Of a stretch of DNA of 64,000 bases, positions 37,044-46,553 are shown piece by piece (positions within the stretch are counted from its first letter, which is position 1; every line of letters begins with the position of its first letter). This DNA comes from Bacillus sp. F19 (GTDB lineage: Bacteria > Bacillota > Bacilli > Bacillales > Bacillaceae): contig CP085710.1 of NCBI GenBank assembly GCA_023823795.1, forward strand, positions 1,018,001 to 1,082,000. Reading direction: 5' to 3'. Below the pieces are notes generated by a model. The model worked only from the letters and a program-made list of their open reading frames with translations. It ran no database searches and was not told the origin of the DNA. The position numbers and the translations under genes were made by a program.

Positions 37044-40000
37044 ACGTCATGATATAAATAGCATCTTAGTAATCGGCTCTGGCCCAATTATCATTGGCCA
37101 GGCTGCAGAGTTTGATTATTCCGGGACTCAGGGCTGCATTGCCTTGAAAGAAGAAGGCTATAAGGTCATTCTTGTGAACAACAATCCGGCAACAATTATG
37201 ACGGATCATCAATACGCGGATGAGGTCTACTTTGAACCATTAACGGTAAAGAGTCTCACGAAAATTATTGAAAAAGAAAAACCGGATGGCCTGCTTGCAA
37301 CTCTTGGAGGTCAAACGGGACTCAATTTGGCTGTAAAGCTCCATGAAGCCCGGGTCCTGCAAAAACATAACGTGCAAGTTCTGGGTACATCCGTTCAGTC
37401 GATCCAAATGGGAGAAGACAGAGAAAAATTCAGAAAACTGATGTATGATCTGAAACAGCCTGTACCTGCGAGCGAAATTGTAACTGGTGCAGAAGATGCA
37501 TTGGCATTTGCAAAGGAAATTGGCTACCCGATCATCGTCCGCCCAGCCTACACACTTGGTGGTAAGGGAGGCGGAATTGCGGATAACGCTAAGGATTTGA
37601 TTGAATTGATGAAAAGCGGGTTAAGTGCAAGTCCAATTCATCAATGCCTAGTTGAAAAAAGCATCGCAGGATTTAAAGAGATTGAATATGAAGTCATGAG
37701 GGATGCAGTCAATACGTGTATAACTGTATGCAATATGGAAAATATCGATCCTGTCGGGATTCACACAGGGGATTCAATTGTAGTCGCACCTTCACAAACT
37801 TTGACTGATCATGAATATCAAATGCTCCGGAGTGCTTCGTTAACCATCATTTCAGCTTTGAATGTAGTTGGGGGCTGCAACATACAGTTTGCCCTTGATC
37901 CGGTAAGCAAGCAATATTACGTCATAGAGGTAAATCCGCGTGTCAGCCGTTCATCAGCTCTTGCCTCAAAAGCGACTGGCTATCCGATCGCAAAACTTGC
38001 AGCAAAACTTGCTGTTGGCTATACATTAAGCGAGCTTAAAAATCCATTGACACAGTCTACATTTGCAAGCTTTGAGCCTGCTCTTGATTATGTAGTCGTG
38101 AAATTCCCAAGATGGCCTTTTGATAAATTTAAAGACGCCGACCGCACTCTTGGTACAAAGATGAAAGCAACCGGTGAAGTGATGGCGATTGAGAGAAATC
38201 TCGAAGCGGCTATTCAAAAAGCAGTATCATCACTTGAACTCGGAAATATCGGTATATACTTTGAAGAGATATCACTGCTGTCAGATCTTCATCTTCTAAA
38301 CATCATTAAAAAGGCAACAGATCAGCGTTTCTTTGCCATTATAGAGCTGTTGAGAAGAGGTGAAAGCTTAAACGTTATTCATAAGGAAACAGGAATTGAT
38401 TATTATTTTCTAAACAGCTTTCTCTCACTTGTCACATTGGAAAAACAGCTTAAATCAGAAACATTGCATCAGTTAACAAAAGACCTCCTTTCATTTGCAA
38501 AGGAAAAAGGGTGTTCAGATGAGTACCTCGCACATTGTTTAAATGAAGATGAATCTGCTGTAAGAACTCTGAGAAAATCACACGGCATCAAAGCTAAATT
38601 TAAGCTGGTTGATACATGTGCAGCGGAATTTGAAGCAAGAACCAATTATTATTATTCAACTTATTTCGGAGAATGCGAGCTTGAAAAAACGGCAAACCCA
38701 AGAAAAAAAGCACTGGTCCTTGGATCAGGTCCTATCCGCATCGGACAAGGAGTTGAGTTCGATTACAGCGCTGTGCAAGGAATACAGGCCTTGCAGAAGC
38801 TTGGTTATGAAGCGATTATGATCAACAATAATCCTGAAACAGTCAGCACAGATTTTGAAACTGGAGACCGTCTATACTTTGAACCGCTGACAGTCGAATA
38901 CGTACTGAATGTGATTGAAGCTGAACAGATAGACGCAACGATCGTGCAATTTGGAGGGCAAACCGCCATCAATCTTGCAGCTGGACTTGAGGAAAGCGGA
39001 GCAGTTCTTCTCGGAACAGATTCAGAAACACTTGATATTCTTGAAGAACGGGAGAAATTTTATCACCTTTTAGATGAATTAGAGATCGCTCATTTGCCGG
39101 GGACAACTGCCCATAACGCAGAAGAAGCCATCATGCAAGCAGAAATAATCGGCTATCCTGTGTTAATCAGACCTTCTTACGTCATCGGGGGGAAAGGCAT
39201 GATTGTGCTTGAGAATAAAGAGCAGCTTAAGAAGCAGGTTGAAAAAGCCGGCACTCAATCATTCCCCATCTTGATTGACCGCTATGTCACAGGCCAGGAA
39301 GCAGAAATTGATCTCGTTGCAGACGGGGAAAGCATCCTCATTCCTGCGGTGATGGAACATATTGAACCAGCTGGTGTGCATTCAGGAGACAGCATGGCGA
39401 TTATCCCTTCCAAGAATATAAGTGACAAGTTGAAGCAAGACATGCATCTGTCAGCTCAGAAAATCGTGAAGCAGCTTGGCTTTAAAGGAATCATGAATAT
39501 CCAGTTCCTGATTCAAAACGAAAAGCTGTATGTCCTGGAAGTCAATCCAAGAGCGAGCCGGACGGCGCCGATTGTCAGCAAAGTAATGGATGTCCCTATG
39601 ATTGAACTTGCAGCAGGGATGCTTAATGGCGAAAAGCTGACACACCTTTATATAGAAGAAGATAGACCTTATACGGCTGTGAAATATCCTGTTTTTTCTA
39701 GTCACGCCCTTCAAAATGTGGACCTTAAGCTAAGTCCTGAAATGAGGTCTACGGGGGAAGGCATGTGCCTGGCACCTACATTGAAGGAAGCGCTCGGAAA
39801 AGTATTTGATGATGATCGTGATAAGAGGAGCATCAGTATTTTTATGGATGAAACCGATTATGCCCTGCTTCAAAAAGCAGAGGCAGCTGGACTGAAAATA
39901 GAAACAGAATCCTTTGAGGAATGGGCTGACACTGTTGAGAACGGCGTGTTTGTCAGTCTGAAAAGTGAAGAATCCAAAGATAAACGCCTGCTTGCTGCTG

Positions 40001-40119
40001 AAAAAGGAATAAAGGTGTTCTCAGATGCTTCATCCTTTATGGCTTACTTGAAAGCGGCACCTGACTATGAGGTTTATTCAATCAGAGAATTAACAAGAAC
40101 GGGAGTGAACATGAAATGA
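37036..40119 (+). CDS. carB: Carbamoyl-phosphate synthase, large subunit (arginine-specific)
   Basis: 1027 residues. Two homologous ATP-grasp halves: [20 protein letters not shown] in the first and [20 protein letters not shown] in the second (about residue 557), each with NNNPxT and LEVNPRxSRSSA/[12 protein letters not shown] motifs. The C-terminal allosteric region is short compared with the about 1070-residue pyrimidine-regulated enzymes, in line with arginine-specific CarB. Makes carbamoyl phosphate for argF. Overlaps carA (8 bp) and argF (4 bp). Confidence 0.95.
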   Translation: MPKRHDINSILVIGSGPIIIGQAAEFDYSGTQGCIALKEEGYKVILVNNNPATIMTDHQYADEVYFEPLTVKSLTKIIEKEKPDGLLATLGGQTGLNLAVKLHEARVLQKHNVQVLGTSVQSIQMGEDREKFRKLMYDLKQPVPASEIVTGAEDALAFAKEIGYPIIVRPAYTLGGKGGGIADNAKDLIELMKSGLSASPIHQCLVEKSIAGFKEIEYEVMRDAVNTCITVCNMENIDPVGIHTGDSIVVAPSQTLTDHEYQMLRSASLTIISALNVVGGCNIQFALDPVSKQYYVIEVNPRVSRSSALASKATGYPIAKLAAKLAVGYTLSELKNPLTQSTFASFEPALDYVVVKFPRWPFDKFKDADRTLGTKMKATGEVMAIERNLEAAIQKAVSSLELGNIGIYFEEISLLSDLHLLNIIKKATDQRFFAIIELLRRGESLNVIHKETGIDYYFLNSFLSLVTLEKQLKSETLHQLTKDLLSFAKEKGCSDEYLAHCLNEDESAVRTLRKSHGIKAKFKLVDTCAAEFEARTNYYYSTYFGECELEKTANPRKKALVLGSGPIRIGQGVEFDYSAVQGIQALQKLGYEAIMINNNPETVSTDFETGDRLYFEPLTVEYVLNVIEAEQIDATIVQFGGQTAINLAAGLEESGAVLLGTDSETLDILEEREKFYHLLDELEIAHLPGTTAHNAEEAIMQAEIIGYPVLIRPSYVIGGKGMIVLENKEQLKKQVEKAGTQSFPILIDRYVTGQEAEIDLVADGESILIPAVMEHIEPAGVHSGDSMAIIPSKNISDKLKQDMHLSAQKIVKQLGFKGIMNIQFLIQNEKLYVLEVNPRASRTAPIVSKVMDVPMIELAAGMLNGEKLTHLYIEEDRPYTAVKYPVFSSHALQNVDLKLSPEMRSTGEGMCLAPTLKEALGKVFDDDRDKRSISIFMDETDYALLQKAEAAGLKIETESFEEWADTVENGVFVSLKSEESKDKRLLAAEKGIKVFSDASSFMAYLKAAPDYEVYSIRELTRTGVNMK

Positions 40120-41069
40120 GTTCTATAAAATTGGCACAAACGAAATCATCTGCACTATTGGGAAAAGATTGTTTAACTCTGCTTGATTATACGACTGAGG
40201 AAATCCTGCATCTTGTTGAAGAAGGCATACAAATGAAGAAATTTCCCATTCAATCGGTTCTGTCCGGAAAAATATTGGCCATGATTTTTGAAAAATCGTC
40301 AACTCGGACACGGGTTTCGTTTGAAGCTGGAATGCAGCAGCTAGGAGGCAGCGCGCTCTTTTTAAGCAGTCAGGATCTTCAATTGGGCCGGGGAGAAAGC
40401 ATAGCTGATACAGCAAAAGTCCTTTCAGGTTATGTAGATGCCATTATGATCCGCACGTTTGAGCATGAAAAAGTAGAGGAGCTTGCCCTGCATGCTTCGA
40501 TTCCAGTTATTAATGGACTGACAGATACCTTCCATCCATGCCAGGCCCTTGCAGATTTAATGACGATTCTGCAGCTGAAAAAATCGTTTAAAGGAACAAA
40601 GGTAGCTTACGTTGGAGATGGAAATAATGTGGCGCACTCCTTATTAATTGCATGTGCGAAGGTTGGAATGGATGCAGTCATCGCTCATCCAGAGGGTTAT
40701 GGGCCAGATCCGCAGGTGATGGGAAAAATAGCTGAGATCTGCAAACAGACAGGTGCTGTGATCACAGCCGTAACGAATCCCAAAGAGGCTGTTCACCAAG
40801 CAGATATCGTGTATTCAGATGTATGGACAAGTATGGGGCAGGAAATAGAAAATGAAATCCGCCTCACGGCTTTTAACGCCTATCAAATTAACGAAGAGCT
40901 AATGAGCTTCGCCAAAAAAGACAGTCATTTTCTTCACTGCCTGCCGGCTCATCGAGGTGAAGAAGTAACAGCGGAAATTATTGACGGAAACCAATCTGCC
41001 GTCTTTTTGCAGGCCGAAAACCGTCTGCATGTTCAAAAAGCGTTGCTAAAAGAGCTGCTGATCGGGTAA
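40116..41069 (+). CDS. argF: Ornithine carbamoyltransferase
   Basis: 317 residues. Carbamoyl-phosphate-binding [39 protein letters not shown], and ornithine-binding [11 protein letters not shown]. Converts ornithine to citrulline. Last gene of the operon; overlaps carB by 4 bp and is followed by a strong terminator. Confidence 0.96.
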   Translation: MSSIKLAQTKSSALLGKDCLTLLDYTTEEILHLVEEGIQMKKFPIQSVLSGKILAMIFEKSSTRTRVSFEAGMQQLGGSALFLSSQDLQLGRGESIADTAKVLSGYVDAIMIRTFEHEKVEELALHASIPVINGLTDTFHPCQALADLMTILQLKKSFKGTKVAYVGDGNNVAHSLLIACAKVGMDAVIAHPEGYGPDPQVMGKIAEICKQTGAVITAVTNPKEAVHQADIVYSDVWTSMGQEIENEIRLTAFNAYQINEELMSFAKKDSHFLHCLPAHRGEEVTAEIIDGNQSAVFLQAENRLHVQKALLKELLIG

Positions 41070-41130
41070 TTACTTCTAAGCTGTCATTGACCCGTTATAG
41101 AAAAGCTCCTTGAAATAGCAGCAAGCTAAT

Positions 41131-41169
41131 AAAAAACGGATGGATCAGCGGTCTGATCCATCCGTTTTG
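41131..41169 (+). terminator. Terminator of the arginine operon
   Basis: AAAACGGATGGATCAG / CTGATCCATCCGTTTT, a perfect 16-bp stem with a 4-nt loop, then G and TCATG; strong hairpin. Confidence 0.85.
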
Positions 41170-41284
41170 TCATGCGAAAACATTACAAGCAGCCTTGCAG
41201 GGTAAATTTCTATTTCAAATTACATGTAATCATAAATGAATTGCCATACTAGTTAAAGAAGGAACCTTAAGGAGGGATCTTATT

Positions 41285-41464
41285 TTGGGGCAGCAGCATC
41301 GCTTTAGATCAGGTCAAAAAGCACCTAATAACGGCATCTACGTAGAAGTTGGAGAAACAGGCTCAATGGTCAAAAATCCACAAAAAATTAAGCTTCAGGC
41401 AGGAGATCGTTTCCCTGAAACGTCAAATGATGACCGCCACTGGACGTATCAAAGAAAACCATAA
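41285..41464 (+). CDS. yjzC: YjzC-family small protein
   Basis: 59 residues: QQHRFRSGQKAPNNGIYVEV at the N-terminus, then GETGSMVKNPQKIKLQAGD and WTYQRKP. Matches the YjzC family in length and genome position. TTG start with TAAGGAGGG eight bases upstream. Function unknown. Confidence 0.85.
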   Translation: MGQQHRFRSGQKAPNNGIYVEVGETGSMVKNPQKIKLQAGDRFPETSNDDRHWTYQRKP

Positions 41465-41480
41465 TAGTGAAACCCGAAAA

Positions 41481-41510
41481 AAAACCCTACTATCAATAGT
41501 AGGGTTTTTT
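41481..41510 (+). terminator. Terminator of yjzC
   Basis: AAAACCCTACTA / TAGTAGGGTTTT with a 4-nt loop and T-run; its A-rich left side may also serve yjzD in reverse. Confidence 0.88.
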
Positions 41511-41534
41511 GTGTGCAGAGTCGAAAATTAGGTA

Positions 41535-41720
41535 TTAATGATGTTCATCTGCAAATCGGTCCGGCACAACTTCCCCGAGGATCAGGATGAGAACGGTTGC
41601 AACAACAGCAAGAATAGAAGCAGTAACAAAGCTATATGCAACACCTGTCATTGAAGAAACGACGTAAGCCATCATTTGCATTAATAAAAACGTCCAAAAA
41701 AATGTCCAAAAATAGCGCAA
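41535..41720 (-). CDS. yjzD: YjzD-family small membrane protein (DUF2929)
   Basis: 61 residues: YFWTFFWTFLLMQMMAYVVS and a second helix SILAVVATVLILILGEVVP, then a polar tail. Start TTG 41720 (LRYFWTF) is favoured by GAGGTG five bases upstream; an ATG at 41741 lies before that ribosome site. In the B. subtilis yjzD position. Confidence 0.8.
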   Translation of the reverse strand: MRYFWTFFWTFLLMQMMAYVVSSMTGVAYSFVTASILAVVATVLILILGEVVPDRFADEHH

Positions 41721-41923
41721 TCTGTTCACCTCATTCTTCAAACAATTCTATGTCCATATTATCATACATAGATTGTGGAATAAAAGCTTTATTTATCTTT
41801 AATGTTGACTATTTCTTGAACGTTCATTTCTGAATGATTAGGTATATATCCATTCGCTTTCACATGACCGAACATATCTTATATAAAGTGCTCAGAGTAC
41901 TAATGAAAGGTGGTGGGCAAACG

Positions 41924-42655
41924 ATGGGAATTTCAAAGCGGTTTTTTCAGCTGGAATCAGAATGGAACGTCATCCATTACCCTTATAAACCAAATGGATT
42001 CGCTGTCTTTATCTTAGGCGACAAAACGCATTTCGTGGATGGAGAAACGAGCTTTTGGCTGCAGCATTACGGCAGAAATCAGCTCCTTTATATCTTGCTT
42101 GACGCAGGCTATACAGTTTTCACATCTAATCTTTACGGTGCGAATTGGGGCAGTCCAAAAGCGATGAATCTTACAATGAAGATTTATCATATAGTCATGA
42201 AAAAAGAAATTTTAAATGAGCGGGTTCATATTCTTTGTGAAGGAATGGGAGCTCTGATAGCGAAAGAATTTATGAAGCTTTCTAACGAAAAAATTCGTTC
42301 TGTCGCAATGTTTAATCCATGTTTAAATCTGCAAGCCCACCTTGAAAAAGAAAGAGAAAACATGTTTTTTTATAAGAGACTGACGAAAGAAATAGCGAAT
42401 GCATATGAAATAGACTCAAAAAAGATTAAAGACTGCAGTTTTGAATCAAGCTTTGACAGCACAAACATCCCCGTTCATATATGGCAGAGAATGAACAGCA
42501 TCACATACCCTTACCATGATCACAGCAAAATTTATGAAGACTTCAGAAGCAAGCAGGGCTCCCCGATCGACTTGACCTTTCATCTGGCTGATAACCAGTA
42601 CAGGCTAAATCATTCCGTAGTGAAATTTTTCAAAGAAAATGAAAAAAATTTATAA
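41924..42655 (+). CDS. yjaU: YjaU-like alpha/beta-hydrolase fold protein
   Basis: About 243 residues, ATG after AAAGGTGGTGGG. Central part resembles an alpha/beta-hydrolase (LLYILLDAGYTVFTSNLYGANWG; VHILCEGMGALIAKEFM, where the nucleophile elbow reads CEGMGA with no Ser/Cys in the usual central place). The catalytic residue appears lost, so it may be non-enzymatic. Position matches B. subtilis yjaU. Function unknown. Confidence 0.75.
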   Translation: MGISKRFFQLESEWNVIHYPYKPNGFAVFILGDKTHFVDGETSFWLQHYGRNQLLYILLDAGYTVFTSNLYGANWGSPKAMNLTMKIYHIVMKKEILNERVHILCEGMGALIAKEFMKLSNEKIRSVAMFNPCLNLQAHLEKERENMFFYKRLTKEIANAYEIDSKKIKDCSFESSFDSTNIPVHIWQRMNSITYPYHDHSKIYEDFRSKQGSPIDLTFHLADNQYRLNHSVVKFFKENEKNL

Positions 42656-42747
42656 ACGGATCGTTCCTGATGATAATGGGGACGATTCTTTTGTGCTGAA
42701 ATGCTGCATACGATACTATAACGCTTCCTAAAAGGAGGAAAGGGTTT

Positions 42748-43599
42748 ATGAGAAAAGCATTAATTGCAGGATTCGGGCAATTTGCAGGTTTTGCTCTATG
42801 CAGCCGTCTGCTCGAAGAGGGCATCGGGGTTGATGGATATATGAATAAGTATCAAGATGATCAAGAACAAAAAATAGCTGAAGAAAAAATGATGCTGATT
42901 GGCAGAAACGCGTTGTTTGAAAATATATCCTCAATCACAGAAGCGAAAGAAAATGATGTGATATTTTATTGCATTCAGGATCCAACAGATCGGGAGAATA
43001 GACACGATTCGAATTTATTAAAGGATTGTGCTGATCTTTCTATTAAACAAAAAATCCCATTTATTCTCATTTCATCTGCTGAAGTATTCGGCGAGATGCA
43101 AAAGGAGATTGAAAAGGACACAGTTCCCGTTCCTTCAACCGAAAATGGCAAGGCCCATTTGAAGCAGGAGTCAGAAATCAGGGCGCACTTTGGAGAATCT
43201 AAGCTATTTAAGATTGTCAGGTTTCCGGGAATTTATGGACCATGGCAGCCGCAATCAAGCTTTATTCACCAGTGCATCATTTCAGCTTTAACTGGAAAAA
43301 AATCAGCGGCTGCTGCAAACGAAGAAAAAAGAGATATTCTTTATATCGATGATGCTGTCAGCACTCTATTGGATATTGCAATTGCATATCCTTTTAAGGA
43401 ACCGGTTGTTCACCTCTCATCCATGAAAGAGGGCCTGTGGAGTGAAATAGTTGAATTATTCTCTGAAAAGGCCGATAGAAACCCTTCTTATAAGTTATCG
43501 AAGGATATCATCCACCCAGTTATAAATAGTGTTTCATTAGAAAGAGGAATACAGATACAAGCAGAATGGGTCAAGCAAAACCTGTATATTTACCAATAA
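42748..43599 (+). CDS. yjaV: NAD-dependent epimerase/dehydratase-like protein (YjaV)
   Basis: 283 residues. N-terminal Rossmann start KALIAGFGQFAGFALCSRLLEEG, then PFILISSAEVFGEMQ, IVRFPGIYGPWQP, and DILYIDDAVSTLLDI: the layout of extended SDRs, with the YxxxK pair unclear. Follows yjaU and precedes med as in B. subtilis. Function unknown. ATG after AAAGGAGGAAAGGG. Confidence 0.8.
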   Translation: MRKALIAGFGQFAGFALCSRLLEEGIGVDGYMNKYQDDQEQKIAEEKMMLIGRNALFENISSITEAKENDVIFYCIQDPTDRENRHDSNLLKDCADLSIKQKIPFILISSAEVFGEMQKEIEKDTVPVPSTENGKAHLKQESEIRAHFGESKLFKIVRFPGIYGPWQPQSSFIHQCIISALTGKKSAAAANEEKRDILYIDDAVSTLLDIAIAYPFKEPVVHLSSMKEGLWSEIVELFSEKADRNPSYKLSKDIIHPVINSVSLERGIQIQAEWVKQNLYIYQ

Positions 43600-43719
43600 T
43601 TTTAGATGAAATTCAAGTTTTTATCGTTATTGGGAAATATATCCTTGTGCGATGAATTGATTACAGTCTAAAATATAGGTGTAATCATGACTTGCACAAG
43701 CCAAAAGGAGTTGCTTGTA

Positions 43720-44670
43720 ATGCTGAAGAAAAGTATTCTTTTCGCCATATGCTTTTTTTTTCTGACAGGATGCGGACAACCAAGCCAGAATGAACTTGAA
43801 AAAGTAGGCTTGCTTGTCCCGGATACAATCAGCGATCAAGTATGGGGCACGAAGGGATACAAAGGATTATTAAAAATACAATCAAGTTATGGTATCGAAG
43901 TTTTTTATAAAGAAGGCATGAATAACCAAGAAGTAGTTAGAGAAGCGGTAAAAGAGTTTTCGGGAAAAGGCGTTAATCTCATTTTTGGTCATGGCAGTGA
44001 ATATGAAGCTTTTTTTGCAGAATTGAATGAAGAATATGATGATATTCATTTTGTCTTTTTCAATGGAGAGGCAAAAGGAGATAATATGACAAGCCTTAAC
44101 TTTGACTCAAATGCTATGGGCTTTTTCGCGGGAATGATTGCCGGTGAAATGACAAAGACAAATAAAGTCGGAATACTGGCAGCTTATGAATGGCAGCCTG
44201 AAATTGATGGTTTTTATGAGGGTGCGAACTATCAGAATCCTGATGTTCAGGTTGAAATTCAGTATGTGCAAAGCTGGGATGATGTAAAAAGCGCCCTTAA
44301 TTATACAGATGAAATGCTTGCAAAAGGCATAGATGTTGTATATCCTGCAGGCGATGGGTATAATGTACCTGTCATTGAGCGGATAAAAGAGAAAGGTCTG
44401 TATGCCATTGGTTTTGTATCCGACCAGTCAGATCTTGGAGAAACAACTGTCCTTACAAGCACGATCCAGCATGTAGACCGTTTATATGAGCTTGTTGCTG
44501 AAAAATATTTGAATGGTGAGCTTGAAAGCGGAAATTTGTATTTTGATTTTCAGGATGATGTCATTGAACTCGGCAAGTACAGTCCAAATGTGGACAAGGC
44601 CTTTCAAAATAAAATCCAAGAGCATATTGAAATATACATGCAGACAGATAAGCTGCCTAATCAATTTTGA
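43720..44670 (+). CDS. med: Med: BMP-type lipoprotein, positive regulator of comK
   Basis: 316 residues. Lipoprotein signal MLKKSILFAICFFFLTGCG (lipobox LTGC), then a basic membrane protein (BMP/PBP1-like) domain: VGLLVPDTISDQVWGTKGYKG, NLIFGHGSEY, FDSNAMGFFAGMIAGEM, VYPAGDGYNVPVIERI. B. subtilis Med promotes comK expression and competence. Start is the ATG nine bases after AAAAGGAG; the frame is open from 43687. comZ follows 14 bp downstream. Confidence 0.9.
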   Translation: MLKKSILFAICFFFLTGCGQPSQNELEKVGLLVPDTISDQVWGTKGYKGLLKIQSSYGIEVFYKEGMNNQEVVREAVKEFSGKGVNLIFGHGSEYEAFFAELNEEYDDIHFVFFNGEAKGDNMTSLNFDSNAMGFFAGMIAGEMTKTNKVGILAAYEWQPEIDGFYEGANYQNPDVQVEIQYVQSWDDVKSALNYTDEMLAKGIDVVYPAGDGYNVPVIERIKEKGLYAIGFVSDQSDLGETTVLTSTIQHVDRLYELVAEKYLNGELESGNLYFDFQDDVIELGKYSPNVDKAFQNKIQEHIEIYMQTDKLPNQF

Positions 44671-44684
44671 AAAGGAGAATCCAT

Positions 44685-44870
44685 ATGAACCACGAACCTA
44701 AAACATTAGAATTTATGCAAATTGCCATGAAATATCTTCCAGAAGCCAAAGCGAAGCTTGATGAAGCAGGCATAGAAATTACTGCTGACCATCTTCAGCC
44801 GATGATGGAACTGCTCACGAAAGTGATGAATGATGCTTACGAATTAGGGAAAAATGAAGCAGGCAAATAA
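44685..44870 (+). CDS. comZ: ComZ competence protein
   Basis: 61 residues: PKTLEFMQIAMKYLPEAKAK and DHLQPMMELLTKVMNDAYEL. Helical, soluble. In B. subtilis comZ lies behind med and lowers comG expression. ATG after AAAAGGAG; operon with med. Confidence 0.9.
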   Translation: MNHEPKTLEFMQIAMKYLPEAKAKLDEAGIEITADHLQPMMELLTKVMNDAYELGKNEAGK

Positions 44871-44876
44871 TGATTG

Positions 44877-44904
44877 AACCGCAGCAGAACATGCTGCGGT
44901 TTTA
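44877..44904 (+). terminator. Terminator of med-comZ
   Basis: AACCGCAGCA / TGCTGCGGTT with a 5-nt loop, then TTATT. Confidence 0.85.
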
Positions 44905-44910
44905 TTATGC

Positions 44911-44937
44911 AAAAAAACCGGATATGATATCCGGTTT
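44911..44937 (-). terminator. Terminator of the RsgA-type GTPase gene
   Basis: AAACCGGATAT / ATATCCGGTTT inverted repeat followed by TTTT on the minus strand, 6 bp past the gene. Confidence 0.85.
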
Positions 44938-44943
44938 CATGGA

Positions 44944-45951
44944 TTATTTCCTATTTGCTTTTTTTCGCTCTTTTTTTTCTATATAGGCAAGTTCTCTTTG
45001 CAGCTTGCGATAGCTTTGAAGTCGGGAGGCAGTTAAACGCCCTTCTTCTATTGCCTGGTTAATGGCGCATTTAGGTTCGTTCTGATGGCCGCAGTCTCTG
45101 AAAAAACAGGCTGCTGCAAGTGACTCAATGTCTTCAAAGCTATGTTGAAGTGATTCTGAATCCCAAAGCTGCAATTCTCTCATACCAGGTGTGTCAATCA
45201 GAAGTCCTTTTTGTGGAACGGCAATTAATTCGCGATATGTTGTTGTATGCCGGCCGCGGCTATCGTCTGCCCGCACTTCTCCGGTCGTCTGCCTTTCTGT
45301 TCCTATTAAGGCGTTTATCAATGTTGATTTACCTGCACCTGACGAACCAACAAAAGCAGAGGTAGTACCTTCAGTAAGATAAGTTGAAAGCTGTTCAATT
45401 CCGCTCTTTTCAAGCGCGCTTACAGGATGTACAGGGACTCCGAACGCTATGCTTTCTGCGGAACTTACAAACTCTTCCAATTCGCTGCAAAGATCTGATT
45501 TAGTTAATAAGATAACAGGGTTTGCCCCGCTTTCCCACGCCATGACAAGGTAACGCTCAAGTCTTCTTAGGTTAAAATCATGATTCAAAGCCATAACAAT
45601 AAAGAGAGTATTTATATTAGCAGCTATTAATTGCTCCGTCCCGCTTGTTCCTGCAGCTTTTCTCGATAGCTTGCTGAATCTGGGCAGCACGTGATGTATC
45701 GTAGCTTTCATTTCTTCTCTCATTGAGAGGGCAACCCAATCCCCGACTGCCGGATAATCCTCCTCCGAATAAGCTTCAAACCGTAACTTACCGGATAAAG
45801 ACGCTAAAACCTCACCATGAGCAGTCATTACTCGATATAAGTGTTTATGCTCTAATGAGATCCGCCCGAATATAAGCGGCTGATAAGAAACGCTTACTTC
45901 CTCAAAATAATCGTTCCAGCCTAAATGCTTTTTGCTATTGAATAAATTCAT
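44944..45951 (-). CDS. rsgA: RsgA/YjeQ-type circularly permuted ribosome GTPase
   Basis: About 335 residues. N-terminal OB fold (about 35-105; GDWVALS), then a circularly permuted GTPase: LTKSDLC (G4) precedes GSSGAGKSTLINAL (G1), RGRHTTTYREL (G2) and DTPGMREL (G3). The C-terminal zinc finger is CFFRDCGHQNEPKC. RsgA matures the 30S subunit and releases RbfA. The gene is inserted between comZ and yjzB, unlike B. subtilis rsgA (yloQ) in its spoVM-region cluster, so it is probably a second copy. ATG after TCAGGAGGACC; the upstream open frame runs through a terminator and is not coding. Confidence 0.9.
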   Translation of the reverse strand: MNLFNSKKHLGWNDYFEEVSVSYQPLIFGRISLEHKHLYRVMTAHGEVLASLSGKLRFEAYSEEDYPAVGDWVALSMREEMKATIHHVLPRFSKLSRKAAGTSGTEQLIAANINTLFIVMALNHDFNLRRLERYLVMAWESGANPVILLTKSDLCSELEEFVSSAESIAFGVPVHPVSALEKSGIEQLSTYLTEGTTSAFVGSSGAGKSTLINALIGTERQTTGEVRADDSRGRHTTTYRELIAVPQKGLLIDTPGMRELQLWDSESLQHSFEDIESLAAACFFRDCGHQNEPKCAINQAIEEGRLTASRLQSYRKLQRELAYIEKKERKKANRK

Positions 45952-45982
45952 TTTGGTCCTCCTGAACTGTTTCCTTGAGTAT

Positions 45983-46016
45983 GCAAAAAAACCATGAGCA
46001 GACACAGCCCATGGTT
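45983..46016 (-). terminator. Intrinsic terminator between leader ORF and RsgA-type gene
   Basis: Minus strand AACCATGGGC / GCTCATGGTT (10 bp, one G-U) with loop TGTGTCT and seven T. It lies 31 bp upstream of the GTPase start, so transcripts from the promoter at 46180 must pass it: an attenuator position. Confidence 0.85.
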
Positions 46017-46047
46017 CCTTGATAATCAATTCAGGTGAAAATGATCA

Positions 46048-46116
46048 TCATTCCGGAAGATGAACAACGGGCTGTGTATATGAAATTAACGGCATACGTT
46101 CAATTGACTTTTTCAT
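46048..46116 (-). CDS. 22-residue leader peptide of the RsgA-type gene
   Basis: Short ORF beginning MKKSIERMPLIS and ending VVHLPE, ATG eight bases after GAGGG. It lies between a sigma-A promoter and an intrinsic terminator. Codons 14-17 (ACA CAG CCC GTT) contain the 11-nt segment complementary to the terminator's 5' arm. Not a recognised protein family; a regulatory leader peptide is inferred from layout. Confidence 0.6.
   Translation of the reverse strand: MKKSIERMPLISYTQPVVHLPE
46067..46077 (-). promoter_or_regulatory. Candidate antiterminator segment within the leader ORF
   Basis: ACACAGCCCGT can pair with ATGGGCTGTGT at 46012-46002 (11 bp, one G-U). The pairing takes up six of the ten bases of the terminator's 5' arm plus most of its loop, so the two structures exclude each other. 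Confidence 0.55.
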
Positions 46117-46151
46117 AAAACATCCCTCGCTCTCTCTTGGTTAATAATTCC

Positions 46152-46180
46152 ATAATATGAAAATAATTTGGATTTGTAAA
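46152..46180 (-). promoter_or_regulatory. Sigma-A promoter of the leader/RsgA-type transcript
   Basis: TTTACA, 17-bp spacer, TATTAT on the minus strand, just past the yjzB-like stop and 36 bp before the leader ATG. Confidence 0.75.
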
Positions 46181-46183
46181 CAT

Positions 46184-46444
46184 TTATTTTAATTTTTGTT
46201 TGAAATAGTCCAAAATTGGAGAAAATTCCTTCAGCACTGGCTTTAATTCTTTTAAAGAGTCCATAATATCATCAATTTGCATAAAAAGCTGAAAATAATC
46301 AGTCCCTGACTGAGGTACCTGCTCATCTAGAGCGGGGCTTTCTTCAGCTTCCTCCTGTTTTATGCTCCGCTCTCTTTTTTCTCCAAACATTAAGGATGAG
46401 AAGAAATCTCCGGACTCTTCAGATCGTCTTTTTTCGCTCAACAT
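46184..46444 (-). CDS. YjzB-like small soluble protein
   Basis: About 86 residues: basic/acidic N-terminal half (SEKRRSEESGDFF; KQEEAEESPALDE) and a helical C-terminal half FMQIDDIMDSLKELKPVLKE ending KQKLK. In the place of yjzB between comZ and fabH. Start is ATG 46444 five bases from GAGG; GTG 46450 and TTG 46438 are close alternatives. Function unknown. Confidence 0.65.
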   Translation of the reverse strand: MLSEKRRSEESGDFFSSLMFGEKRERSIKQEEAEESPALDEQVPQSGTDYFQLFMQIDDIMDSLKELKPVLKEFSPILDYFKQKLK

Positions 46445-46524
46445 AAACACCTCGCTTATTATTGCTTATTAATACTGTATGTTCTGTTTAATAACTTGTA
46501 CGGGGCAGGTGCACAGATTTTTGA

Positions 46525-46553
46525 TTGAAATTTTAAAAAAGATAGGATAAAAT
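46525..46553 (+). promoter_or_regulatory. Sigma-A promoter of fabH-fabF
   Basis: TTGAAA, 17-bp spacer, TAAAAT, with the FapR operator starting at the end of the -10 box. Confidence 0.7.

Noticed and set aside
42630-42934. Minus-strand ORFs across the yjaV start
   Set aside because: Antisense to yjaV and spanning its ribosome site; no support.
45952-46029. N-terminal extension of the RsgA-type protein
   Set aside because: Those codons cover the intrinsic terminator and lack homology; AGGAGG precedes the ATG at 45951.
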